64,000 bases of DNA from Anastatus disparis (lineage: Eukaryota; Arthropoda; Insecta; Hymenoptera; Eupelmidae), in contig JAFFSR010000370.1 in the NCBI GenBank assembly GCA_017163975.1, positions 248,001-312,000 on the forward strand. The letters run 5' to 3'. A program made the translations under genes and the position numbers. Every line of letters starts with the position of its first letter. Positions within the stretch are counted from its first letter, which is position 1. The notes beneath the pieces are model-generated. The model ran no database searches. It worked only from the letters and a program-made list of their open reading frames with translations, and was not told the DNA's origin. Positions 22,560-34,791 of the stretch are shown here, one piece after another.

Positions 22560-22840
22560 TTAAAAAATGATGTCATTTTTCGTTAACATTTAATATACTA
22601 AAGGACGTCATTTTTTGTCCTAATCTCTAACATACTGAATGACGTTATTTAAAACGTCTTTTGGTGTGTCAAGTAATGTATTGGGAAAATATCGTCATTA
22701 GATATAATAAAAAATTTGAATGGAAAAGGACTTGTTTTTTGTTATTGCAATAAAGTCATTTTCGTTAAAAAAATTACCTCATTTTTATAACAATTATCTC
22801 ACTTTTATAAAAATGTCTTTTTGGTGTAGCTATAGCGTCA
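22560..22840. repeat. Short dispersed repeats around AAAGGACGTCATTTTT
   Basis: Four to five variants of a unit with GACTTCATT / GATGTCATTTTTCGTTAA / GACGTCATTTTTTGTCC occur in both orientations. They may belong to the flank of array A. Confidence 0.5.
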
Positions 22841-22929
22841 TTAACATTGTTTTTTATTAACTTACAAACGAGAATAAGCCATATTTATGAGTGCTGGTGT
22901 AGTATCCGTTTTACATTCATTCAAAATAA

Positions 22930-23330
22930 TAATTCCTGATTCATTAGTCTACTGATGGGATCTTCCATGAAATGTTTACGAAAGCTTCCTGAAGCCTTCA
23001 GCTCGAATGTTTCGGTCAAAAATTGCCAACATTTAGCTGAAAGGTAAATGCAGTCTTCCTTAGAGCTTCCTTGGGTCTTTCCCTGCAATAATTCATCAAT
23101 CTCCCAACAGAATTTTCCTTGCAAGGTTTACGGAAGCTTCCAGGATACTCGAACCGGAATATTTCAGTGAAAATCTTCAATATTTCGCTGAAAGGTAAAC
23201 AGAGTCTTCCATTCAAGCTTCCATGAAATCTTTCGGTGCAATGACTCATCAATCTTCCAACGGAATCTTCCTTAGAAGGTTTACGGAAACTTCCAGGAGA
23301 CTTAAGTCGGAATATTGCAGTGAAGAGCTG
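22930..23330. repeat. Palindromic array B, tandem period about 152 bp
   Basis: The block GGTTTACGGAAGCTTCCAGG...CGGAATATTTCAGTGAA recurs at about 22973, 23126 and 23278, giving about 2.6 units. Units contain TTCC/GGAA palindromes like arrays C and D. It abuts a BEL/Pao coding fragment, whose reading frame stops exactly at the array edge (about 23333). Confidence 0.75.
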
Positions 23331-23332
23331 GT

Positions 23333-24135
23333 CTGGTGTATAAGATGTCATTCAATGATAATCCAGTAGAGGAGCAGCTGTTAGAGTTAAAAACAACTCG
23401 AAGCTTCCTGCAACTTTTATGATTTTTCCACACTCCATGATGAGGTAAATAAAACTTCGGTTGTTCCGGTGATTTATCCTGTTAGATCTCGATTTTTTTA
23501 ATGTGACCAGCTTGCTCATAATCAAGAAGAAAGGCTTTATATTCTTCCTAAAATTGAGGTTCCTTTAATGCAAGACGCTCATGGTGTTCTATCTGTTTGT
23601 TGGCTACTTGTAAATTATGATTCAGGCGATTAATGAGTCCTGGTTTGATAGGTAAGCGTACAATGTATCTACTGGTAGCATCCCTTTGACATCCTTTGAT
23701 GAATAAATCCTCACAGATCTAATCATCTTGTGACAATCGAGGTTCATGCCCGACCTCTTCAGGTTCCCAAAATCTTTGTAACGAATCTCCAGATTTATCA
23801 CCGATGTGTGATATTTGATCACTAGTAGTCAGCCTCTCTGAAATGGAACTTAGTGAGTGAGAGTTTTCCACTGTTCCTGATACAATCCATCCTGAGCATA
23901 TTCGTTGTGCTATTGGGGTGCCAGGAGGGCCAATTTTGACACAAGGAAGGATAATGTCTCCATAAAGATCAGCACCTATGAGTAAGGATATCTTTCCTTG
24001 CCATCCGTAGTCTGGATCGGCAAGATTAACATTCTTAAGATAGAGCCAATGATGGTTTTCTAGATTTATTCTAGGAGTTTTGATACCAAAGCGAGTGAGA
24101 ACGTAGAAACTTGCGGCCATTGGCCTTTTAGTCTT
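23333..24135 (-). pseudogene. BEL/Pao retrotransposon pol fragment (protease-RT junction)
   Basis: Read on the minus strand from about 24135 down. The sequence contains LYLKNVNLADPDYGWQGKIS and LLIGADLYGDIILP (the A17-type peptidase region of BEL/Pao), then GTPIAQRICSGWIVSG and DSLQRFWEPEEVGHEP. After a frame break near 23719 come CEDLFIKG...YIVRLPIKPGL, YLPHHGVW and KLRVVFNSNS...LSLNDILYTRPAL, the start of the reverse transcriptase. So a protease-to-RT segment survives; the RT catalytic part, RNase H, integrase and LTRs are missing. It is bounded downstream by palindromic array B and upstream by a 1.4-kb hairpin, so both ends were lost to or separated by insertions. Confidence 0.85.
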
Positions 24136-25512
24136 AGATAGTCCGCAGATGTTCACTTATATGTTTTGGACTAGCAACTATGAGTTATTAATTAGTTATT
24201 AACAAATTAGTGCAAAAAAACGCATTTTTTTTGTTTTTTGCTAATAAAACGAAAACTATTTGACAAATCACTATGGTGTCAATGGTAAAGTTGTAGAGAA
24301 TTGAATTATCAACAAAACGAGAGGTCAAACGACCCGATCGGTTTATTAGAACCGAAGAAAATTTGGAAAAACCGGAAAATTTTTCATTTAAAAAAAAAAA
24401 TTCATAACTCTGTTGTTTATGAATATTAAGAGCTGAAATTTAGCACAGTAGTATATAATTATATCTACTTTTAACATGCCAAAGGCAGGTACTATCGAAT
24501 AATTAGTTTCTGCGCAATTGCATTTTTTTTTTCAGTATTCTTCCCTTCTTTATATTAGCGATTGAGAACGTCGTAAATACATTTTTAAAATGGTTTTGAA
24601 AACTAGAAGCAATAAACTATTAAACGCATATTCTAAGTTTTCATTAAAATTGTGTAAAAAGGGTGAAATATGCACTCGAACATCGACGTAAACGGTCGAG
24701 CGCGCGGTACACAGCAAAAAGTAGGGATGGAGCAGAAAATATATATATAACTCCAAAATCTGAAAATACCTTTAGATTTCATTATTCGTGAAATCTGAAT
24801 AGGATATCAGATTCCTCGGTAAAAAATACCATAATTAAAAAAAAATACTTTAATATAAATGCATTAATCGCCAAAAGCAAGCCAGTTAAAAGCTGGTATA
24901 TCTATATATATCCTTTCTCCTCCATCCCCACTTTTTGCTGTGTACCGCGCTCAACCGTTTACGTCGATGTTCGAGTGCATATTTCACCCTTTTTACACAA
25001 TTCTAATGAAAACTTAGAATATAAGTTTAATAGTATATTGTTTCTAGTTTTCAAAACCGTTTTAAAAATGCATGTACAACGTTCTCAATCAGTAATATAA
25101 AGAAGGGAAGAATACCGAAAAAAAAAGTTGCAATTGCGCAGAAACTAATTATTCGATAGTACCTGCCTTTGGCATGTTAAAAGTAGATATAATTATCTAC
25201 TACTGCGCCAAATTTCAGCTCTTAATATTCATAAACAACAGAGTTATGAATTTTTAAAAAAAATAAAAAATTTTCCAGTTTTTCCGAATTTTTTTCGGTT
25301 CTAATAAACCGGTTGGGTTGTTTGACCTCTCGTTTTGTTGATAATTTAATTCTCTACAACTTTCCGATTGACACCATAATGATTCGTTAAATAGTTTTCG
25401 TTTTATTAGCAAAAACAAAAAAAAAACGCTTTTTTTGCACTAATTTGTTAATAACTAATTATTAAATCATAGTTGCTAGTCCAAAACATAAGTAAACATC
25501 TACGGACTATCT
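24136..25512. mobile_element. Large foldback element (arms about 600 bp)
   Basis: The arms 24136-24750 and 24905-25512 are inverted copies from the ends (AGATAGTCCGCAGATGTTCA / reverse) to AGTAGGGATGGAG next to the loop, with scattered differences. The loop of about 150 bp contains GCAAGCCAGTTAAAAGCTGG. No transposase is present. The left end joins the BEL/Pao fragment. I see no clear target duplication. Confidence 0.85.
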
Positions 25513-26080
25513 TTTAAATGATCGCATAGGTCGTTGCCGGTTACTAATTTTGGCAGAACACTACCCTATTTTGACTGGCCTACATTCAATTATTGCTGTC
25601 ACATCATTGGATGAATTCAAATTAAAATGAAAATCAATTTTCATAAAATGAGAATATTATTTACCAATGTGAATATAATAAGCTACTCTAAAAAAATACA
25701 GCAAGAATTAGAATCAATCATTTTCTAAAACTTAACTTAAGAATATAGATCAATAGGTACTTTAATTTCAACAAGACTCGAGAAATAAAATTCAAGTCAG
25801 TGTCTATCATCCGCTAAGTCTATAAAAGAATATGATCATTTACCTGTTATTAACATTTATATTATTCATCTGTACTGTTATAAATAGAATGCTTACTCAC
25901 CCTGAATTACACTATTTATAACTTGTAATAAAAAAATGTTATTACAAAGTATCAACCATTATTTCAAACAAATTTGTCAGAATATACATTCATACATGTT
26001 TTAAAGTACACGGTTGAAAAAATTCATATGAATTTTAATATAAATTTTTTATCTGAATTTTTTATATGAATATCTCATAT
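25513..26080. other. AT-rich spacer
   Basis: No gene seen. The last 50 bp before array C (ATTCATATGAATTTTAATAT and neighbours) resemble, in inverted orientation, the sequence just beyond the end of array D, so they may belong to the element carrying the array. Confidence 0.45.
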
Positions 26081-26660
26081 CCCACATAGCACCGAAGCTT
26101 CCAGGAAGCTTCCAGGAAGCTTCCATAAAAGGTTCGGAAGATTCCCGGAAGCTTCCATGTAAGCTTCCTGGAAGCGTCAAATGTCCCGCGTACTTTTCAT
26201 TCAGAAAGATTCAATGGAAGCTTCCAGGAAGCTTCCGTGGAAGAAATCAGTAAGCTTCCATGGAAGCTAGCATAAAGGTCTTTTTGAATCTTACAAGAAA
26301 TTTCCAAGGAAGATTGCCGCAAGGTTCCAAAAGTACTTCATGGAAGCTTCCACGGAATAATTCAAGAAGCTTACATGCAAGCTTCCGTGAAAGCTTCGAT
26401 TAAAGCTTCCTGGAAGCGTAAAATGTCCTGCGCACTTTTCTTTCAGAAAGATTCAACGGAAGATTCCAGGAAGCTTCCATGGAAGAAATCAATAAGCTTC
26501 CATAGAGGCTAGTATAAAAGCCTTTTGAATCTTACAAAAAGCTTGCAAGGAATATTGTCGTAAGGTTCTAAAAATACATCATGGAAGCTTCCATAAAAAA
26601 ATGCAAAAAGCTTCCAGGAAGATTCCAGTGTAAGGTTCCTGGAGGCTTTGGGGAAGTCAA
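26081..26660. repeat. Palindromic array C (GGAAGCTTCC type), period about 242 bp
   Basis: Starts CCCACATAGCA and continues with runs of AGGAAGCTTCCAGGAAGCTT. A longer unit beginning CAGAAAGATTCAA recurs at about 26202 and 26446. GGAAGCTTCC fits the nGAAnnTTCn core of heat-shock elements, and adjacent copies often form the three-box arrangement. The orientation is opposite to arrays A and D. Confidence 0.8.
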
Positions 26661-26849
26661 TAATTTAAATATCATTTGGTTAATTTTATCCTTTGTTAAG
26701 TGACAAAATTTTCGCCTCCTAATTTTCTTTAATTATCTATTAATTTTTAAATTTATTCTTTTAATTTATTACAATGATGAAAAGAAATAGGTCTTAAAAG
26801 CATCAAGGCCAATTTCTTTTCACACTTTTATCAATTTTCCAAGAAGCCA

Positions 26850-27420
26850 AGCTCGATCATTGACGGGAGCCTTTGCTTCGTCTCCACTCTTTCTCTACTT
26901 CGTTGAGTTGAAGTGGGGACTTATCGTCGGTTCCCATGCATAAGACGGGTGAGAGCAACGAGGAGAGAGGACTACCTTTCTCTGTCTCCGCGCTCTCCCC
27001 CACAACAATTAAAACGGTTGAAGCTGGCTTGAAGACGTATTGTCAAGCGAAGAAAAATCTTCTTGCGAGAGACGCGCGCGACCAGGCCTAAGTGGAGTAC
27101 GTGCGTGCTGCAGCCCGCGGGGTTGCAGCCACTAGCTTCAGCTTCGTGATATAGTAGCTTTTATCTTGAATTTAATTTTTCCTTATATATTCACTTTTAT
27201 GGTGACAAGTGAATAAGTTTTTTTTTTTTGTTTTTTTTGCGTTCGAACCGGGTTCTTGTTGCCAGGTACTGTTTGAGTGTAAACAGTGCACCTGTAAGAG
27301 CACGCAAGATATTGTGTGCCAACCAGAGCAAGCCGAGAGTCCAGGAAAGCCGGCAATGCCGCCACGCCGGCCAACAATTTGTCCACACAAGATAAGTATT
27401 TTAAACTGATATATAATAAT
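26850..27420 (+). other. GC-rich block, inverted-homologous to 43850-44100
   Basis: A GC-rich stretch with G/C-rich boxes and pyrimidine tracts. Its right half (GCAGCCACTAGCTTCAGC at about 27125, then GGAAAGCCGGCAATGCCGCC and CGCCGGCCAACAATTTGT at 27343-27382, then CAAGATAAGT) aligns with the minus strand of 43930-44080 in the same order, where the end reads AAAGGTAAGT. The shared ending resembles a 5' splice site, so these could be diverged promoter/first-exon or retroelement leader copies. A 66-aa ORF here is not conserved in the other copy. Confidence 0.45.
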
Positions 27421-29130
27421 TCAATTTATAAATTTAATTAATATATTAAAGAAATTGAGAACATAAGAGTTTTTTTTTATAGTTTTGAAAAACGTTATCT
27501 TAATAGTTTACAATATAGCCGATTAATCTTAATATTTTATAGTAAATAAAAACGTTAAAACATCAATGAATGATGAGTAAAAATATTCAGGCGGAAAATT
27601 AGTGGATGAATTTCTGAAAATGATTAAATCACATCGACTGATTATGGTAAATCTCAACGATTTTAATAAAATTATATAAATAATTGTATACCTTTCAAAA
27701 CTAGATAAATATTATTTGTATAAACAACTTATCAACAACCTATGTTCTTATAAAAGTACACTTAATAAATTAGACATTCGTTGCCGCTATCTCAACGTTA
27801 CAAAATTTAACAAAACTTCTTAAAAAGTTTTGGTAGAAATTTCACGTATCAAATTATTGCATTTTTTTTACAAATTATAAGCATACAATATATGGTCAAA
27901 TGTAATAATGTTTTTTTGTACGTTTTTATTCATCTCTTAATTAAAATATATCTAATATTCTTAATTTAATGATTATGATTTTAATATTGTTCAGAATCCT
28001 TGTTAATAATATTGAATGTTTGTTCTTTGGAAAATAGTGCTATAAGCTACATCATTAATACTAGGTATCATAAAATGCATGATTAGCAATATTTGCGAAA
28101 TATGATAAAAAAAGGAAGTAAAAGATAATAAAGTGCAATTTTCAAATAAAAAGATAAAATTTTGGTTGTAGTTAATTTTAAGATTTAAAAGATCAATAAA
28201 GATGTATCTATATTTAGTTAATATTAATTAACATAGTTAATATTACTTGACTTTAATATTCAATATAAAATGATTCTTTTAAGCTTCATTCTATTTTATA
28301 AAAATATTTGACTTATACTTAATAGAATACTTATAATAAGGTAAAAGTTTGTTTATAACTTTTAATAAATTAGTCACTAAATTTCAACTACTTCTTAAGT
28401 CATTTCTTCAACTGTTTTTTTTTCTCTCACTTTTGACGTATAAACTCATTTTAAACAAACATATTATGGTAAACTATATATGATATTTTAACAAGTTTTT
28501 AAACTAACACAGCTATGTAACTTATAACGAAAATTCTGACTTTTGTTTTGAAAACATTTTTTACTTTAGCCTTGACAAGCCATTCGTCCGCAAAAATCTA
28601 AACTTGCTTGTGACGAAATTAGTTAATATTACTTCAATGTAAAAACTGTTCAGTTAATTATTTTGCGGTTTACAAAAGAAAGTTTATAATAAAGAAATAT
28701 GAAAATCACTTTTAATCGTATTAGTATTTCACAGCTCAAAGAGATTCATTAGTAACAAAAATCAAATTGACACCGTTGTGTTTTTCAATCGACCATTTTC
28801 TCAGAAACAGTTAATTTGTTAATAACAACTTTTATGAACAAATTACAAATTCATTCATTAAATGCAGAACATTAATCGATCCATCAGATATTTTTTTCAA
28901 TAAAATCAGTAGGTTAAAACCTTTTTTTTTATTATAAAAAAATAACAGAAATATAGAGACCCAACTGAAGCGTATAATGTAAAATCTAAATAAAAAATAA
29001 AACTAATTTACTTCTTCATTAATTTTAAAGTTAAGATCGTTGATTTTAATAACCAAAAGAACAAAGTTTTTTTTTATAGTTTTATTTTTATCATTCTAAT
29101 TTAAAAACAATGATTTATTAAAAACTGTGG
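27421..29130. other. AT-rich sequence without recognised features
   Basis: No ORF, repeat or RNA that I can support. It may include the U3/R part of the LTR whose end is at 29257. Confidence 0.5.
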
Positions 29131-29275
29131 AATAAATCAATTATATGCGTCTATTCAGACACAAAGTAAGCTGGAATGAAGACATCAAATTTAGAATAGA
29201 TTGGGGTCGTCCCTTTTTCAGAGGGTAAAACCTTTTTAAAAGGGCCGCCCTAACACATGGCGCCCAACGTGGGGC
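29131..29275 (+). promoter_or_regulatory. LTR 3' end and tRNA-Lys-type primer-binding site
   Basis: TGGCGCCCAACGTGGGGC (29258-29275) is an 18-base site of the tRNA-Lys type used by many Gypsy-like and retroviral elements. It follows directly on CACA, the expected LTR end, and AATAAA lies upstream at about 29131. A splice-donor-like CACGTAAGTG occurs near 29370. The matching gag gene is not here; the nearest in the same orientation begins at 45730. Confidence 0.6.
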
Positions 29276-30091
29276 AATCGAGTAAAAGGACTGCAGGGAT
29301 TGTGATTTTTTTCAAAAAAATAATAGAAAAGAATCGGAATCTTTGTTGTTTCGTGCGTTTGACGCACTGACACGTAAGTGTTTAGCGGTTAATCTCGCGA
29401 CCTGTCGGGAAGGAGTAGATTAAATTAAATTAACTCTTCAACGTAGCTTTATAAATATTTTAAAAGGGTTAAGAAAGTATTCATAAGGAATTCTTTTTTT
29501 TTTCTTTTCAAAAAGTAATCATAATCCAAAGTATTCATAAGTTATTCAAGAAGTTTACTTTTGAAACACTGATTTTCTAGTAACTTAGTCACTTTCAAAA
29601 ATCGAAAGATGTAATGGATATTTTATTGCTTTTCAGATTGTTTTAAAATCATTTTTAATTTTGATTTTCATGAAATTCCAAATTGAAAACTTGAAATTCC
29701 TGATAATTTTATAAGTTGTAAAAATTCAATTTAATTAATCATGTAATAATTTAAATATTTTTATCTATTTCAAACGAAAAAATTGTTAACATTTTATGAA
29801 ACAAAATATATAAATATTTTAAGTGTGTTTCAAATAAATTCTCATTTTGAGAATTTAAACAAATAGCCAAACGTTCTTCAATTTAAATTAAATTAACCAT
29901 GACTTCACAAAAAAATTGCTTTTATTAAACTAAGGTATCTCTTGAATAGTTGGTGAATTTTTACTTAAATTATTCAAATAAAAATGTAGTTTGGCTAATA
30001 TTATTAACCCTGAATAATTAATTGGCAAATTTACTAACATTTCTTATGCTTATACCGATGAACATGTACAAGTTTCGAGAATTAATTAACA

Positions 30092-30186
30092 GATGAGTTG
30101 ATAGCCAAGTAGGCTAAGTCATGGGCAACAGTTTTTTTTCATTTGGTTTGACATCCTCAAGAACCGTAGTTCGAATCTTGAACAAA
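30092..30186 (+). repeat. tRNA-like segment (possible SINE head or pseudo-tRNA)
   Basis: ATAGCCAAGTAGGCTAAGTC resembles a pol III A box of a Ser/Leu-type tRNA, and GTAGTTCGAATCTTGA about 60 bp on resembles a B box. The acceptor ends do not pair well, so a working tRNA is unlikely. Confidence 0.4.
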
Positions 30187-30706
30187 TAATTTTTTTTTTT
30201 TAAATTTAATAGCTTATTTTCAATCAATTATAACATTTTTGTTTTTCATAACCATGTAAAATAGAAGGATTATTTATAATTTGATGATTAAAAAAAGAGA
30301 GTATTTTGAGAATGTGATTCAATCAAAGGAGTTGTTTGTGAGTGCTTTGTGAATGCTTTAAAAACTAAAGTGGTTGGCAATCGCGAGTAAACATAAGCAA
30401 TCATTATTAATCTTATCAAATAAATTAATTAGTTTTCATAAATAAAGAATTAGATCTTTTAATAAGAAAATAGTCAATTTTCATACACATGTATTGGTGT
30501 AAAAAAATAATTGCTGTTTGGTGGAAAATTAAAGTCATTTTAATTATACAAGAAAAATTATCTTATTGATCTTTATTTCTTTGAATTATCATTGATTGCC
30601 CATGATTATTATTTTTCATTTTATTTATATTTAGAAGTGTTTAAAAATAACGAAATTTCTATATTAATAAACCATAAATATGCGAAATTACCATAAGTTA
30701 CAACAA

Positions 30707-30777
30707 GCGTTTCGTAGTATAACCGGTAGCGTCGATGCCTCGCATCTAGTAGGTCGTAAGTTAACGCCCGAATCAGC
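30707..30777 (+). repeat. tRNA-like segment
   Basis: TAGTATAACCGGTAGCG fits an A box, and the following GATGCCTCGCATCTAG and GCCCGAATC are spaced as in a tRNA, though the B box is degraded. It is probably a SINE head or pseudo-tRNA. Confidence 0.4.
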
Positions 30778-31095
30778 TCGGAAAATTTTAAGCGTTTTAA
30801 TAGGTGATATAATTTTAGTAGGTTAATCATTGAATTAATTTCACGTTAGAATTAAGAAGCAAAACAAGGAAGAAAGAAATGTTATTTCTCCTTTATTACT
30901 GAATTTTGGATTTTCATTTTCTTAGCATGGGTTTGCAAATTTATGGGTACAACCTGTTCAATTTTAATGGTTAAAATTTTTTTTTTATAAAAAAAAAAAA
31001 GAGAGAATTAAAATTCCAGGCAATTTCCTGGGATGTTTTCTTTTATTTTGTTCTTATAAGTACTCTTGATTGCTGCCTTAATTTTCTTTTCGTCT

Positions 31096-31125
31096 AGTGC
31101 AGTCGGGACTCGAACCCACGAGCCT
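31096..31125 (-). repeat. tRNA-like 3' half (B box) on the minus strand
   Basis: The minus strand reads GTGGGTTCGAGTCCCGACTG, a perfect T-arm/B box, but no A box lies at the expected distance upstream. It is a fragment. Confidence 0.4.
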
Positions 31126-31424
31126 GCTGTAATTATTCTAGATATTAAAATGATGAATTGCAATATACATATATATATATAATTCTATAATATACATTTA
31201 TATATACATATATGCTTAATTACTATGTATTTTTTATTTTTTTTTATCCTCAATTTTAGCCATATCGGCTATTGCGGAAGGGTACGAACAGTGATGAGTA
31301 GGCCCATCGCTTAGTAGTTGCCGGAAACAATAGTTCGATCAAGAGTAGGCCGCGACAAAACAAAGGGGAGTGAACGAATTGGAATCTCCCCTCGTTCTAA
31401 AAAATTTTTCAGGTGGACCAGGAG

Positions 31425-31431
31425 TATAAAA
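31425..31431 (+). promoter_or_regulatory. TATA box candidate
   Basis: TATAAAA in a locally GC-rich context (CCAGGAGTATAAAAGTAAAT). No downstream gene is recognised, so the role is unknown. Confidence 0.3.
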
Positions 31432-32909
31432 GTAAATACCGCGACGAAAAATGTTTATTTTCTTCAAAAACAAATAATAAAAAAAAACAAAAACTATTTG
31501 CCATCCGCTCGTTAACCTGCGCTAAATACGCGATCTGACCCAATAAAGCATTAAAAACAAGGAAAAAGTAAACAAAAAAAGAAACTAGCAACGAAATTTT
31601 TCTGACCCAGCCGCGTTCGCGAAGGAATCATCATCGTTGATTCCAAAGAAATCCCTTAATTATAAACTGCTTAATTTTCTCTAAAGTAGAAAATTGAGGC
31701 AGTAATCAAGAGAGTGTTTCCGCAAGGAAACAAGGATTTAAAAAAAAAAAAAAATATGTACCGAAAAAGAAAAAAATGATTTAAATAATATTTTCTTTAG
31801 CGATTTCAGCAAAAATTTAACTATTTTAAGTATTCGATTTTTTAGTGCGGGGAAAACTAAGTAAGATTTAGAGATGTTAATGTAGAACAGATTGTGTTCT
31901 AAACGAAAAAAAATGACAAAATCGAAAGTTCGTGTCAAAAACATATTATATAGATGCGAAGCGTTATATATATAGTAAATAATAACCTTTACTAATAAAC
32001 TTTTATTGGCTTAACAATAATAGAAATATTACTTAGGAAGATTCGGTTTACCTGCTTTTGATGCGAGGGTTCAGGGAAAACACTAAATTTATACCGTTGA
32101 AGAATTCTCTTTCCTAAGGGAAAAAGGGATTTTCGTCTTGGAGCGGTTTAAGACGACTAATAAAACGAAAAACATAACTACACCGCATAAAACTTTCCTT
32201 CTGGAGGTAGAAATTTTTTTTAGAAAGTAACCAATTGTAATGAAATTTACAACATTCAAAAAAAAAAAATAATAATAAAATCGCCAAATTGTTCAATCTT
32301 AACAGAAGTTTAAATAATAAATTCTCTGCACCGTTCCCCTCACCTTAATTGAATAAAAAAATAAATCGTGACTGATATTTAAGCTCTTGCCACAAAATTA
32401 TAAGCAATATTACATAAAACTGTTAAGGATTAAACATTTAAAAACTTTATTTTCTTTTCTCAAAACCGAAATTATAAATGCTGAAAATTACGTAAATCAC
32501 ACTAAAAAAAAATTTTTTTTTTTCTCCGAATTAATTAAAATCAATTCAGGGCGGTACACGCTCAAGTGAAAATCAATAAATTTCTAATTTTATCTTTAAC
32601 ATAAAGACAGAAAAATCCGACAGTGTAGTAACTTTTAGTTAATTTAAATAAAAATGTAAAAATTTTAGAATAATAAATAATTCATCATTTAGAATTATTA
32701 ACCAATTTGTAATAAAAGTAAAATCTTAATTCATTAGGATCGAATTTTCTTATTAAAATAAAAATTTATTCAAAATTAAATGAATTGAAATAAATTTAAA
32801 TTATAAAACGTTCTTTTCAGTTAACCGGGTGAACATTAAACCAAAGTTTCCTTATCATGAATGTCATTGCGTCATGCAGTGCAAACCATAACGTATTTTC
32901 ACATAGCTT

Positions 32910-33385
32910 CCCTAGTGGAAATCGAATCTGTGAATAACTGGGAATAACTGTGAATAACTGGGAATAACTGTTATAAACTGTTCAGTTTGAGACAGGAATA
33001 ACAGTTATTCCCAGTTATTCCCAGTTATTCCCAGTTATTCACAGTTATTCCCAGTTATTTACAGTTTAGTTTAATAATAATTTGAAAAATATAAATTTGA
33101 AAAAATGAAAAAAATATATATTTTTTTTATTTTTTTTTCCTATTATAAATATATTTGGGAATAACTGTTATTCGTACCTCTGTTTTTTCAAATTATTTTT
33201 AAGTTATAAACTGTGAATAACTGGGAATAACTGAGAATAACTGGGAATAACTGGGAATAACTGGGAATAACTGTTATTCCAGTCTCAAACTGAACAGTTT
33301 ATAACAGTTATTCCCAGTTATTCCCAGTTATTTCCAGTTATTTCCAGTTATTCCCAGTTATTCACAGATTCGATTTCCACTAGGG
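32910..33385. mobile_element. Foldback element with GGGAATAACTG arrays
   Basis: Terminal inverted repeats CCCTAGTGGAAATCGAATCT / reverse bound a 476-bp element with TT on each side. Each half contains runs of the 11-mer GGGAATAACTG first in one orientation and then in the other, giving nested palindromes, with GTTTGAGAC / GTCTCAAAC pairs between. The architecture resembles the element inside pol at 50864-51760, which also starts CCCTA.TG and has 2-bp repeats at its ends. Confidence 0.85.
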
Positions 33386-34791
33386 TTCGTATAGACTAAT
33401 ATACAGTTACATCCGGTCGAGTAAAAAATAAAAATATCAAGTTCTAGTTTGAAGTTTAAAAGAAAAATATCTTATTACTTAAATATTCTGGCTACTCAGA
33501 ACTAAACTTTGTTGGTCTCACCCGAGTCAGCAAGTAATAATAGTGTAACTTAAGAAATTAACTTCGAGATAAATACAATGAGTTCCAAACGCACAAACGC
33601 AAGCGTGTTTTAAAGATTATTAAATTATGTGACTTAAAAATTTTAAAACTTTTTACCTACAATACCTTTGACTAAATTTTTCTATCATGTTATTACTATT
33701 TACAATTTTTCTTTTTAAGTAATCTAATAAAAATTTTTCTTTGCAACTTTAACTAATTTAACCAATACACAGAGATACCTTCTCAATAATTAAAGCATTG
33801 ATGTTAAATAATAATAGAACAATTAAATAATTACAAATTGCTGCAGTTGTTATGTTTCCTTTTAATAATTAAATTTTCTTTTATTCTTTAAACAATAACA
33901 TAATTAAGAAAATTCCAAGAGATAAATTGATACAACTAACTTTAACGATTAAAATACATTTGTTAAACAGAAACAGTAAAAATTCATCATAGTTGTTTGA
34001 AAATTGATTTTCTCTTTTATTCCAGAAGGAAAGAACTGGAAACCAATTAGTTTATTTTATTTTTACAACTTGCGTTAGCATAAAATTAAATATCTTAAGT
34101 ATTTAAAATAATAGAGTAATTCTGACATTTTTGAGTGCTAATAGGGGTAATAACCCTTATAGATGTTAACCTTAAGCCTCCGCATCATAAAATACAGGTA
34201 GTAGGTAGGCAGGTATAGGATGCGTAACTACCATAAACTTATAGGCTTAAAATGAAACATAGAAATTCTGTGTGGGAGCATATAGTTTTGCGAAGTTCAA
34301 TAAATGCCGTTGGAAATATGATAGAATATTTAAAAATAATGTAACCGTAAGAAATATTTTTTTTCTCGAATTTTTAGCATTTGTATACAAAAGTGGCACT
34401 AGTATTGGGGGAGATGGGTCCCTTTCGCTTCTAGTGACCGGACCTCTGTGAAGTTAAGAAATTCAAATTTTAAAATACAAATTTCTAAATCAAACGTAAT
34501 AGAGTTTTAAATTTCTCTAAACAAATATTACTATAATAACGGTTGAAGTAGTTATGAAATTAAACTTAGTAAGAAAAAGAAAACGATGTTCTAATTTTAA
34601 AGCTTCAAAACATTCCTTATATATATATATATGTTTCCAAAATCCTTGGAAAATATTTTAACATTATGTACAAATCATTATTTTTTATTAATCCATATTT
34701 TAAGTTTTCCAAACATTTAATAAATTCCGATCAAAATTTAATTAAAGAATAAGATTCACAAAGCAATACGTTAACATAGTATTTAATCTAT

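Noticed and set aside
27172..27409. Cysteine-containing 66-aa ORF and overlapping minus ORFs
   Set aside because: The homologous block at 43.9-44.1 kb does not keep the reading frame, so coding is not supported.
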